Positions 45,967-57,357 of a stretch of 64,000 nucleotides of DNA are shown here, one piece after another. Origin of the DNA: Cytidiella melzeri (taxonomy: Eukaryota > Basidiomycota > Agaricomycetes > Polyporales > Irpicaceae); the NCBI GenBank assembly GCA_022592445.1, contig JABYQR010000090.1, forward strand, positions 1 through 64,000, written 5' to 3'. The notes under the pieces were generated by a model. It ran no database searches, was not told the DNA's origin, and saw only the letters and a list, made by a program, of their open reading frames with translations. The first letter of the stretch is position 1. Each line of letters begins with the position of its first letter. The position numbers and the translations under genes were made by a program.

Positions 45967-47319
45967 ATGCCTCTCGCTCCTGCGTCGCCGTTCGCGGCAT
46001 TGCTGCGACGGTCGAAATTCGCGTCTTTGGACACATCTATTGCGCAGGTTTATACCACGGCTGGTGGTGATCTTTCACGCGGCAACTGGGGGCTCAAACG
46101 TCCTCTTCAGCTACGTCGCAAAGGCGCCTACATCACAGTCAAAGCAGTTGACTCGAAGGAGCAGCAAACAGAATGGGATTTGGCGGACCAGCAGGCGCGG
46201 TGGGTTCAGATGTGGGATGAGGTCGGCGTCGCGCCAGCGCTGGCTGAGGGTCCGTGGCAGAGACGACTGGGGTCGAATGTCAATGTAACGCAGGAGGCGT
46301 TCGACTCAGAGTATAGCAAGGGTGTGAGGGAGGCAAAGGATGATTGGGCTGAGGAAGCGAATGTATCCTCGACTGCTGCTCAGCCGTGGGAGCAAGCCCA
46401 GCTGACGGAGCAGGAGAGAGTTGCCAAGGAGGAGAGGGAGGCACTGCTAAGGATGCTTGAGGAGGGGCCCGGTGCTTCTATGCCCAACATTTACGCTATG
46501 TCGGACAGCGAGTTCAAGAACTACCTAGCCAAGGTCAGGAAAATGCGACCCACCTTCCAGGCTTATCGCAACCTGGTGGCTGAAGCCAACAGGCGGCAGG
46601 CGCAAGAGACTGCATGGCAAGATCTACCTGCGGATCATGGCAGCACATTGTTCAAGACGTTCCTCGCCAAGAGTGCAGAGAACGATCTCACAGCACCCCA
46701 ATCACGCATCATTGAGCAGCAGCCACAGCAAGTCGCCGGTCTCACGTACACTAAATCTTCTCTCCTCCAATCGCAGCTACTTTCGAAACCTCATCGCGGC
46801 CGTGTTTTGATGAAAAATAAATCAGAAGAGATGGGTCGCAACAAGGGAATCGAGAACTTGGCGAGCTTCGCTGGTATGGTGCCGTATTTGAGCGATGCTC
46901 TTCGCGGAGACACCGCTGGGTCGGTAGATTGGAAGAAGCTGGCTGAAGCCGCTGTGTATATCCCGGGCAGAGAAACGGGCAATTTCCGCCTCGTCAACGC
47001 CAAGCTTTGGACTGCGCCTACGGTGGTTGGAGAGACGAGAAGTGGTATGAAGGGCGTGATGTTGGAGACAGATGTCCAAGCCCTTTCCGAAGAGGACTTG
47101 GATCAGGGAAGACAGCCTGGCACTCGAGAGTACGTCGGTAAACTCACGAAGAGGGCAGCGCGCACAAAGGCGTTGGGCCCTACATTTAAAACGACATGGA
47201 TGTTTGGTTCCTCTCGAGTCGAATTGCAGCAGCCAGGTCAGGATTATGTCGAGGCGAGCTCGGTGTTAAATAGCTTGCAGGACATAATATCGGCCCCCAG
47301 CGATGTAGATTCTCCATGA
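45967..47319 (+). CDS. MRP51: Mitochondrial small ribosomal subunit protein Mrp51
   Basis: A single exon of 450 aa. The start at 45967 (MPLAPASPFAALLRRSKFAS) is chosen over an upstream in-frame ATG at 45871 because it is where family likeness begins. Family marks: SPFAALLRRSKFASLD, IAQVYTT, RGNWGLKRPL, YITVKAVDSKEQQTEW and QQARWVQMW. Mrp51 is a fungal mitochondrial 37S ribosomal protein linked to translation of mitochondrial mRNAs. The central part is charged and helical (QLTEQERVAKEEREALLRML) and the C-terminal third contains GRETGNFRLVNAKLW. It converges on HYPK with only 17 bp between the two stop codons. Confidence 0.88.
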   Translation: MPLAPASPFAALLRRSKFASLDTSIAQVYTTAGGDLSRGNWGLKRPLQLRRKGAYITVKAVDSKEQQTEWDLADQQARWVQMWDEVGVAPALAEGPWQRRLGSNVNVTQEAFDSEYSKGVREAKDDWAEEANVSSTAAQPWEQAQLTEQERVAKEEREALLRMLEEGPGASMPNIYAMSDSEFKNYLAKVRKMRPTFQAYRNLVAEANRRQAQETAWQDLPADHGSTLFKTFLAKSAENDLTAPQSRIIEQQPQQVAGLTYTKSSLLQSQLLSKPHRGRVLMKNKSEEMGRNKGIENLASFAGMVPYLSDALRGDTAGSVDWKKLAEAAVYIPGRETGNFRLVNAKLWTAPTVVGETRSGMKGVMLETDVQALSEEDLDQGRQPGTREYVGKLTKRAARTKALGPTFKTTWMFGSSRVELQQPGQDYVEASSVLNSLQDIISAPSDVDSP

Positions 47320-47336
47320 TACTGCATCTTATTTTC

Positions 47337-47723
47337 CTATGATACTAGAGCTACCAATGCTTTCACAACGTCGCCATTGTGCGCTACCAGTGCTTTCTCT
47401 GCCTGAGCTCGAGGGATCTCCAATTCGTGTACCTGAGGATATGCGGAAGACATGTCAGTTTACACTCAACGTTTTCCAGGGCATTGAGCGCACAATGAGA
47501 TCAACGTCCTCCCGTTTCACCGAAAACGTCTCCTTGGGCAGCTTAACTGGCTTGTCCAATATTCCGCCCGGCCTGAAGGCTTCCTCCAGCTTGCCTTTTG
47601 AATACGCCAGGCCATCGGCGAACTGCAGAGAGATGGTTTGAGTTATGTACGGCTAGGCGATATTCATGTTGTACATACGTTCACAATAACTTCTGGCTCT
47701 AGTCTTCCGTTACTTCTTGACAT
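47337..47723 (-). CDS. HYPK-like UBA protein, NatA/NAC partner
   Basis: Three exons (47679-47723, 47494-47622, 47337-47432) give 270 nt, 89 aa. The start MSRSNGRLEPEVIVNFADGL matches the N-terminus of fungal HYPK homologues. KLPKETFSVKREDVDLI and the UBA-like end VHELEIPRAQAEKALVAHNG (then DVVKALVALV) follow. HYPK binds the N-terminal acetyltransferase NatA and lowers its activity, and resembles the alpha subunit of the nascent-polypeptide complex. Splice junctions are both phase 0. The gene is head to head with UPF1 (164 bp) and converges on MRP51. Confidence 0.9.
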
Positions 47724-47887
47724 TATTTCAGGTTAGATGTGGGAAACGATACGTGTAGAAAGCGTGAAAGCAATCGTGGCCAGTCAAAATCTGCGATAGC
47801 CACGTGGTCTACCCGGAGCCGCTCAGTCATTCGGTTCAGGTCTCTGCCCGTCTTGCAACTTGATCCCCAACCACGACCATCGCAGCC
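47724..47887. promoter_or_regulatory. Shared HYPK/UPF1 promoter region
   Basis: These 164 bp separate the divergent start codons, the tightest divergent pair in the window. Confidence 0.5.
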
Positions 47888-50800
47888 ATGGATTCCTTCG
47901 AAAACTTCCAGAATGACTCCGCCTCGTCTTATGGGGGCATGAGTATCGTCGACGATAATTCCTCCGTTTACACAGCGAACACCGCCAGCCAGTCCAGTAT
48001 TCCTGTGGTGGACTTCGACACTCTCTCGATTGTAGATGACCGTTCTGTGACATCTTCCTCAAATGGACATGGGCACGGACGGAGCTCCTCACGCACAGGC
48101 TTGGACGAAGATTTTGATGGTGTCTTAGACGATTTGAAGGATGAAGGCCAAGTGGATTTGCCGCCACACGCGTGCAGGTGAGTAAGCCAAAGAATGTTCC
48201 GAAACATCTACCAAATATTCACTACTTACGGAGTTAGCTACTGCGGTATACACTCCCCCGCATCCGTTGTCAAATGCCTCATATGTTCCAAATGGTTCTG
48301 TAACTCGCGGGGTAATACGTCTGCTTCCCACATCGTGAACCACCTCGTTCGTGCAAAGCACAAAGAGGTTATTTTGCATGCAGAGTCCCCCTTGGGTGAA
48401 ACTGTCCCTGAATGTTACAACTGCGGCAGCAAGAATGTTTTTATGCTGGGTTTTATTCCCGCTAAGAGCGATACCGTGGTTGTGCTACTCTGCCGTCAGC
48501 CCTGCGCGACGGTGTCCAAAGATATCTCCTGGAATGCCTCACTCTGGGCACCCCTCATCGATGACCGCTCGTTCCTTTCATGGTTGGTCAAGCCACCAAG
48601 TGAGACAGAACAGCTACGATCGCGTCAGATATCTTTTCAACAAATCAATCGACTCGAAGACCTATGGCGGGATAACGCGACCGCCACGCTGGAGGATTTA
48701 GAGAAGCCAGGCGTTGATGACGAGCCGCAGTCTATCATTACACATTACGAAGATGCCTATCAGTACCAGAATATACTAGGACCGCTGGTCAAGATAGAGG
48801 CAGACTACGACAAACGGTTGAAGGAATCCCAGACGCAGACCGACGTCTCCGTCCGCTGGGACCTCGGTCTCAATCAAAAACGCGTCGCCTGGTTTTGTCT
48901 GCCGAAGTTGGAGAGTGGAGAGGTTCGGTTGGCTGTCGGCGACGAGTTGAGGCTGAAGTACACGGGGCAGCTGCACAAACCTTGGGAAGGAGACGGTCAC
49001 GTCGTCAAGATTCCGAACAGTAAGTACGCTGTACCTCCTTGGAACTATACGCTCAAGGATTGCAGATGTCTCCGACGAGATAGGATTGGAACTCAGACGT
49101 GCAGAGGGTGTTCCCGTGGATGTCACGCACAACTACACCGCAGAGTTCGTTTGGAAATCTACCAGCTTCGATCGTATGCAACTCGCCATGAAGACATTTG
49201 CGGTGGACGAGAAGAGTGTCAGCGGATACATCGTGAGTAAGCTTGTATGTGGGCCTGATAGGGTAGCTACTGACAATTTGGCATTTGTCAGTACCACAAA
49301 TTGCTCGGACATGAGTTAGAACCTCAGAGCCTGCGAACACAGATGCCAAAGCGATTTTCGGCACCTGGTCTTCCCGAACTGAATCATTCTCAGATGTACG
49401 CTGTCAAAAGCGTACTGCAGAAGCCGTTAAGTTTGATTCAGGGACCTCCCGGAACGGGTAAGACTGTGACCTCCGCCTCGATCGTATATCATTTGGCCAA
49501 GATGAACCCCGGTCAGGTCCTTGTCTGCGCTCCGTCGAACGTCGCTGTCGATCAGCTTACGGAAAAAATTCATGCCACTGGCCTCAAAGTTGTTCGGCTC
49601 ACTGCCAAATCTCGCGAGGCGCTTGATTCCTCCATTTCATTCCTGACACTCCACCAGCAAGTCGCCAATAACACCACCCACATCGAGCTACAGAAGCTCA
49701 TTCAGTTAAAGAACGAGCAAGGAGAGCTGAGTTCAAACGATGAGCGCAAGTATAAGGCTTTAATCCGCCAATGCGAAAAGGAGATCCTGACGGTCGCGGA
49801 CGTAATTTGTTGCACATGTGTCGGTGCTGGCGATCCTCGTCTCAGCAAGCTCAAGTTCCGGACGGTGCTTATTGATGAGGCCACTCAATCTGCCGAACCA
49901 GGTACGTGGCATGCTAGATGTACGGATTCTCGTTGCTAATGCAGCGATAGAATGTATGATTCCGCTTGTACTGGGTTGCAAGCAAGTGGTGCTCGTTGGT
50001 GATCACCAAGTACGCACAGATGTCATACTCCCTGCGTCCTTTCGTGGCTGACGTGATTACGTAGCAACTCGGACCAGTCATCATGAACAAGAAGGCTGCC
50101 CGTGCTGGATTGACGCAGTCTCTGTTTGAGAGGCTTGTCATTCTTGGCAATCGTCCCATTCGTCTTCAAGTTCAATATCGCATGCACCCATGCCTGTCAG
50201 AGTTCCCATCTAATATGTTCTACGAAGGGACGCTGCAGAACGGAGTCACTGCTCCGGAGCGTCTTCGCAAGAACGTTGACTTCCCTTGGCCGGTCCCTGA
50301 TACACCAATGTTCTTCTATCAGAACTTGGGGCAAGAGGAAATTTCGTCCAGTGGCACTTCTTTCCTGAATAGGTATGTGCTCATATTTCACTGGAAATTA
50401 GAGTTTGCATTTAGCATAATCGCGTGCATATAGAACGGAAGCGTCCAATGTCGAGAAGATCGTGACAAAGTTCTTCAAGTCGGGTGTGGTTCCCAGCCAG
50501 ATCGGCGTTGTCACACCGTATGAGGGACAACGGTCGTATATCGTCAACTACATGCAGTTCAACGGAACTTTGAAGAAGGACCTCTATAAGGAGATCGAAG
50601 TCGCCAGCGTCGACGCTTTCCAAGGACGTGAGAAGGACTACATCATTCTCAGCTGCGTGAGAAGCAACGAGCACCAAGGCATCGGATTCCTGAATGACCC
50701 ACGGCGTTTGAACGTCGCACTGACGCGTGCCAAGTATGGCGTTGTCATTCTGGGCAACCCCAAGGTGCTGAGCAAAGTACGCATTTCGTCGACAGCCACG

Positions 50801-51562
50801 GTAGCAACATTATTGACCACATGATCGTACAGCATCCGCTCTGGCACTACCTCCTCACCCATTACAAGGAGAAGAACTGCCTCGTTGAAGGTCCGCTTAA
50901 CAACCTTCAGTCCAGCATGATACAATTCAGCAAGCCTCGACGTACTCTTGTCAAAGCTATGGACCAGTTCCGGCGTCATGAGACTAGTGCGAGGGATTAC
51001 CTGGGCAATGGGTCGCTCGGAGACGGTATGCATAGAGTCTTCTAGGCATTCACTACCAGTTTGGTACTGATTGATTATCGTCGCAGGTCGTCGCTCTGGG
51101 ACCCCGAGCCGCTTTGATGCGAGTTTCTATCGAACTCATGACGCTCTGGGCTACATCCCATCTGATGTACAGTCACTGCGTTCTCAAGCCACTTACTCTT
51201 CCGGATTGCCCATGTTCGCCGCCAGCGGACCGTTCGGATCAGGGATGCCACGCCCCAGCGGGGCTAAGCGCAGTACGTACGGCAGTTACGCAAGCTCCAT
51301 CATATCTCAGGACGGCGGCCCTGGCGGTAACGATAACGGAAGCGTCATCGGCAGTGCACTTGGCGCATCTGACCGCGCATCGAGCATGGCGTACTCGCAA
51401 TCGGATCGGCTTCAACGACGTTCGTCGTTCTCATCCGTGGCGGGGACGTCGGATCTAGGAAGCCTCTCACAATACGACTACAAGAGCCAGGACGACGGCA
51501 CTGATCTGGACGACATGAAATCGCAGTACACCGGTACTCAGTCTGGCATCACGGTCTTCTGA
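47888..51562 (+). CDS. UPF1: ATP-dependent RNA helicase Upf1 (nonsense-mediated decay)
   Basis: Nine exons (47888-48177, 48238-49019, 49066-49232, 49292-49901, 49951-50009, 50065-50372, 50434-50776, 50833-51025, 51087-51562) give 3228 nt, 1075 aa. Upf1 is the core helicase that triggers decay of mRNAs with premature stops. After an acidic, Ser-rich N-terminus comes the Cys/His-rich domain ([45 protein letters not shown]). The SF1 helicase core follows: Walker A GPPGTGKT (near residue 464), [60 protein letters not shown] and [10 protein letters not shown]. The C-terminus is Ser/Gly-rich with several SQ dipeptides ([18 protein letters not shown]), as in human UPF1, where such sites are phosphorylated. 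Confidence 0.97.
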
Positions 51563-52087
51563 GTTCCACTGCCCTCAACCTGTCGCTCGCCATTCTTCCC
51601 ACGTCGTGGGCATTACTGCGACGAGCTGCGTTCGGGCAAGCTGTGAAACACTTCCTGGAATCGTCCATAGCGGTTGCTACGGCAAGACAGCCTGCCACAT
51701 GCATGCTCTGCGGGCCACGCCATCAGTGCACAATCTTTGTCCTTGAAGACTGCACACATTGCTATCACGACTGTGTCTCGCCTCTGTTGCCGCCTGTCAC
51801 CTATTAAACACTGCAGATCATGGTTGCTGTCTAGCAGAGTGTTGAGCATCATGGCTGCTGCCAGCCCGAGATGGCTTTGTACTCTGTCCGGACACCTCGT
51901 ATCTCTTCGTACCAGTGTATCATCGTACAGTAGCCAATAATCATACATGCCCGACTGATCGTGATGGAGCTACAATGGGTGACGTCTGACAAAGATGAAG
52001 TAGGCTGGAGGTCTACCGATCAAACGAGTGTACGTAGTAAGATTGAATCACTCGTAGTGATTGGCACACACCCACCCCATTCACCCG
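51563..52087. other. Convergent intergenic region
   Basis: These 525 bp lie downstream of UPF1 and of the convergent Zn2Cys6 gene. No coding frame of note. Confidence 0.4.
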
Positions 52088-53746
52088 TCACAAAATACCC
52101 CATGGTGACCCAGCTGCCGCAAGCGCTAATACATGCTTGCTCATCGAAATGCACGGAGACCGAGAAAAATGAAAGATGGGGGAAACGATGGTGGCTGACG
52201 GATATGAACTACTCGCGCTGGGAGTCCCGAGACATCTGTCCAGGCAGCCGATTACTGAAGGGGGCTCGCGGGAATGGCGGTGCCGGGGCCGACGCCGATG
52301 TGCGACCCTGCTGCGATGAGGCGCTGCTGCTAGGGGCCGCAGCCGACGCCCGAGGAGAGAGCCTGTCCATCTCCTGGTCACCAATTTCCGACGGGTGACG
52401 TTCACGGTAGTATGGTTGCCGCTCCGTGCTCGGCGGCGGGGTGTTTCTGCGGCTGGGCCTGTATGGACTGAGGTCTGGCGCAGACGCTGGCCCAGCGGTA
52501 GTGGCATCTGCGCTTGACGATTTTTTGACTGGTGGGTGTGGGGAGCACCGTCCGGTGTGTAGGGAGTAGTGATGGCAGCCAGAGAGAGTGATGCTCGTCT
52601 AGATCCCGGTGGTCTGTCTGTTTCGCGGAGGCGAGAGCTGGAGGTTAAAATCGGGGAGGTCGATAGTGAGCGAGTAGATTGGCCATGAGATGAAGGGATG
52701 GAGGTAGTTGATCGACCTGTGGGTTCGGTATAAGCGGTCGATGGCGGGTATGGAGGGCTCTGTGGAGGGGCGCTGTGAAGGGCAGGAGTAGACAATGGTG
52801 GCGGCTCGCCGCGTAATGGGGAGTACGGTGACGGCATGTCACGATAGCCGGCGTGCGCTGGACTGGGGTGTACAGGATAAGGCGCTCTTGCGGTCGGTTG
52901 AGAGCGGTAGGTGTGGGCTGACAAGGCGGGTGAGGGAGGGTTCCGAGGGTCGAAGTAGGAACCGGGCATGCGCGTTAGCACTTCTTCGAGGTAGTCAACC
53001 CTGTTCCTCAGTTCGTCCACCCTGTTCCTCATTTCGTCGTACTCTGTCCTGGCTACATATTTTTCCCTGATGTAGTCGGTTAGTTACGACGGTGGACGGA
53101 AGAGCAGAAGATCTTACATCGGCTCGATGATGTGCCATTGACATTTGTTCTGCTCTCCACGTCGACTACAAGGTCCACACGGCTGAGCCCTACGTAGGAG
53201 GATAAAATAGAGATTCAAATGTCGGTGAATAATACGGCCCATTGAGAGGCGTGAAAGGTAGGTACCTGTCGCACTTGATTTTTCGCCTCTTGCATTCTGA
53301 TGTGAGAGAAAGCAGTGATTAGTGGCAGAGGTGGTCCATGATGAACAAGGTATGAACCTGTGCAGCTCAGGGCCTGGCGGCGTCGCTTCTTCTTAGGAGG
53401 CCCAGGAGGGTCTTCTTCTGGATCTGAATTGTCGGTACCGTGTCGAGTAGCTTGAAAGGTGATTTAATCCGACTGCAGTAGACCGATTATTATGTAGCAG
53501 TTAGGACATACCATACCCTCTCGCCGACTCTGACACATGATAGCTGGTTCCGACGTGCGCTGAGGTGGATGCCATCGGGTGCGTCATGGGACTGGTGGAG
53601 AGTTCTGGATGCAAATGGTGTATGGAGGGCAGCGTTGGAAGCTGGTGAGGCGATAACATAGAACGCAGCCTATGGTCCTCTTGGACAGGAGTTTGGGTCG
53701 AGTAGGCGGCAGGGGGACCGGGAGGTGATGGCCTGGTCGGATTCAT
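52088..53746 (-). CDS. Zn2Cys6 transcription factor with coiled coil
   Basis: Exons 53512-53746, 53358-53450, 53266-53296, 53118-53189 and 53066 downwards all join in frame. The start is 53746 (MNPTRPSPPGPPAAYS). The zinc cluster is split over three exons: CTECKRRKIKC-x5-CGPC-x8-C (about residues 109-135), preceded by a basic PPKKKRRRQ. A heptad-like segment (EYDEMRNRVDELRNRVDYLE) follows, a likely dimerisation helix. The rest is S/P-rich. The uninterrupted frame ends at 52088 (469 aa), but from about 52540 the next frame is far more protein-like (YRPSRRNTPPPSTERQPYYR, ending at TAG 52209), so a 1-nt frame change may be present. No middle homology region of the large regulator family is seen. 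Targets are unknown. Confidence 0.82.
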
Positions 53747-56700
53747 GGGTAGTATTTGTACTATGAGGTGCAATAAATGGGAAAGCAAGGACTGAATGAA
53801 CAGATACAGCAGAGCGGGGCGGACATGGCGGAGAGGGATATTGAGAAATAAGGAGTGGCAGATAAGATGGAAATCTGACTAGTCAACTGCGCCGCCAAAA
53901 TCTAGTGGAACGGTGAGCAGTGATCCGGTGTTGGAGGTTGGCATCGGCAGATTAGTAGTTACAAGTCACTGCACCCATGGGCTCGTGATGACTTTACGAC
54001 AATGTTTTGTCACCCACGAGCGATCACTGCCCCTTGCCTAATCGGAGCAACTACCAACTTTGGCGGAGTCTGCCGCGGAGTTTCAATGCCCTGTTTCCGG
54101 CTGTTGCCGTCGCCGTCCGACTCTGGAAAGTGGTGTGGTTTGGCGACCCGTGCAATCTCCGCTAGATCTCCGTTGACCCCTTGTTCAGCTTCAACGCAGA
54201 CTTGCCTCCTTGTCCCCAGGAGACCATCTGCCGCTAGTACCAGTTGCTCCCTCCGTTCTCCCTTCCCCGCTCTACTGAGTATATCTTGATCTCAAAGCAT
54301 CCGAGCTCTCCGTGTGGGTCTTGCTGTTATCTGCGCATATCTCCGTGTGCCCAGCTCGTACAGCTTTCTGAGGTGAGCCTAACCCAATCGCGGCTTTCTG
54401 AGTGCTCGCGACTGACCGCGTCTCCCCTCACTCAAGGGATTATTTTACCATTCTTCGAATAGCGGATACACACAATGTTGACTTCAACCTGCAACAACTG
54501 CATAACATCTGGCTTCACACATGCCAGATACCTCTGTACCTCGATCAAGGGGTGCGTGCCTGTGATACGGTCATACGTCCCGGTCGTGGCTGAGCTGATT
54601 GCTTGCACTTGAAACCATGCTGTGCTGTCCACTCAGCGCTCGCACTGATAGTGGTTTCCGTCACCGAGCTCTCCTCGTGATCTGCTGAATGACAATGGCA
54701 GCATGTCACGAATGGTTACCATGATGCTCCTGAGAAACTCCCTCGCGTATTTCTCATATCGTCCCTCTCATGTCAATATATCGCGTTGGGGAGCTCAACA
54801 CACGCACAGACAATGCAGTAAGAAGATGTGTGGCACACATCCCTTGTTTCTTTCTGACTAGCACCTCATTCAAACCATCCGCCTTCTTCTGATTCGGCAA
54901 CAGAGCCACGATAGATACACCCGTTTTTCGCATCAAGATACGTCAATCACACCATGAACTTTGTGGTGCTGCTATCCTTGCGACATCATGGCCAATACAC
55001 CAGACGCGGGTGCACTATCCGCGGACTTCTGTAGCGCGCTCATCCAAACCTTCACTCGCGGCTTACAGACGTCCGTCAGGATGAATCTCAACGCTAGTCT
55101 AACAAATGGATTATCCCGGTGAGTCCGTGCGTTTGTACGGCACCCTGTTGACCGCTGAATGGAGGTGTGGCGTACTACCATCCACGAAATGAGAAGAAGT
55201 CATGGCCTCATGTTACCTGGAAACCCGCGCCGCGGTATTGTACGGCAGCGAACACGGAAGGTATACACGAAGTCATCGTTCAATCTGCGCAGTCCAAGCA
55301 GCTCCGTGCCGAAGGCCATTCCGGAGGCTCTCGTCAGGTGTGTCTACAGCGCGACCGAATTGCTAGCTTTTCACCGAGTGCACCCGTTGCGTGTTGCAAA
55401 GCCGGAGCCTTGAATCTTTTCTGTGAGTGCTTATGGAAAATGACGATCCTTGTCTCGTTTCGTTGTCTACTAGTAACTTTTGCGCACGATTGTCCAGATT
55501 ATCACGGGACTCCGAACACATGAGGCGTTGACCGGTGATATCCCACATCAACCGGACATTCCACATCTTACGCCCATATAGGACGAACCGAAGAGCAGTA
55601 ACAGCCATTGGAATCTGGCAAGTCGTAATCACATGAGGACCCTATGGATTCTACTCCTTCGGCCATTTGCTGCGGCAGGAACATAAGCTTCCGTCCGTCT
55701 ATTGAATCGTCCCATCCGTAATCTTGCTTGACGTTATGCCACCCTACACTCGCAGCTCATTGGAAAGTTCTGTTCGGTCCTAACATCGCCTGCAAACGGT
55801 TCTAAACCTACAGTCTATTGGCATCGGTCTTCCCAACACCTCGTGCGAGTCTCTTGTCTACACATAGCACATCGACGCCACTGGTCACGCTAGGTTTGGA
55901 TATCGTCGGCCGCAAAGTAATGCATGGTCGCGTTCGCCTTCATCTCACCGAATGTGATTATACCCACTTCAACTTCCGAAGAAAACTCTTCATCTGACGG
56001 CCTCACCGTGACTAGCGATTCGTGCTACCTTGATGAAGAGCTTATGAACGGATCTGCTGCGGTGGCACTCAGATCTATCAACAACTGCTTGCTCGAAGCA
56101 TCGATAGCGACGGTTCTGGTATTATCGATGAGCCACTCGGGACCAGCTTCCGAGTACAAGTCTCGCAGGCTCTGTCCATGAAGCGATACACGATGCAACC
56201 ATCCCGCTCACACATTTCGTCCGCCGTCCTACCGTAAACCTCGACATTCCGATATGAATCAGGTCGTGTTACTAGTGCGACTCGAGGTACGATTCGGTTA
56301 GTATTTTGAATGCAAGCAGCGTTTGGGCTATGCCAGTCACGGTTTCACTCATAGTCAACCTTACTCGCCAACCGCCACGTCAAATGAACCTGTTTCAAGG
56401 CCGTGTCGCTGGGATTCTCCAAAGGCTCATTTGTCTCAGCCCATCAGATGAGGCCAGCAGTGCTGCAAGGGCTAGCAGCGGCCCTTATGCAACGCTCCCT
56501 TGTACGTTCTTCATTGCACCATATCCTTCGGAATGGCCTCAGAAAACGAAAATCAATCTCACATGCAAGCATCCGCCGATAGGCCTGTTCTACAAGTTGA
56601 TTACCTGGCGACTATGCTGTTGAATAACATCAATCTGTCTATCGCCGTGGCCACGGTACAATCGTGTACCGTAAAGAGCAGTTGCACGACCCTTCTGTGC

Positions 56701-57357
56701 ATATGAACATTTACGTTATTGACAGCATATTATTCAGAAACATCGTCGTCATGCCGTGTACCAGATGGTGGCGCTGTCAGCGTATTGCATGGTACGCATG
56801 CACATATGATAGCCATTCCAAAAGAAGCTCTCGCGAACACATGGGTCCTCCGATCTTTACCTTCTCAGGGCGGAGCTGGAGCGTCTCAAGCCCAGGAATA
56901 CCGCGGCTTCTCTCATGGTTCCTATGCCAGTATTAGTGCAAATTCAGCACTAGTACGTTGAGTCTCTTCACAACCATATAACCGTCCAATGAATTCTGTT
57001 GTTTGAATGGACGTGCATTCACCTGCCGCCTCGAGGCAAATGAGACATCGACCAGATGTCACTCAAGCGCAGTTCGCCCACAATCGGAGCGCTGTGTCGT
57101 TCACACACACACACATTCTCACTTAGACGAGGCTTACCTGCATCGCAATCACGGTAATGCCTGTCTATCAGGCGTGGCCCTGGAGCATACGATCAAGGGG
57201 CGATTTTTGTTTACATCTTGGAGTCATCATGTATGCAGCGTATTTACGTGTATTCAGAGTGCGGTGGTCGCAGCGCCGTTTTACAGGAGGCAATCGAAAG
57301 CAACAAAAAAGTACGGAACGGACGAACTAGTCGGTTAACGCAAGCTTATTCCGCCTG
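53747..57357. other. Gene-poor stretch with coding relics
   Basis: No complete gene is found. Protein-like pieces on the plus strand include 54988-55119 (MANTPDAGALSADFCSALIQ, followed by a gtgagt donor) and a segment near 55165-55350 (VTWKPAPRYCTAANTEGIHE; SKQLRAEGHSGG), which loosely recalls the N-terminal FAD-binding region of fungal oxidoreductases. Others lie near 55880 (TLGLDIVGRKVMHGRVRL) and 56750-56960 (VLHGTHAHMIAIPKEAL). They lie in different frames and do not splice into one product by my reading. Old, decayed genes are likely. Confidence 0.3.
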
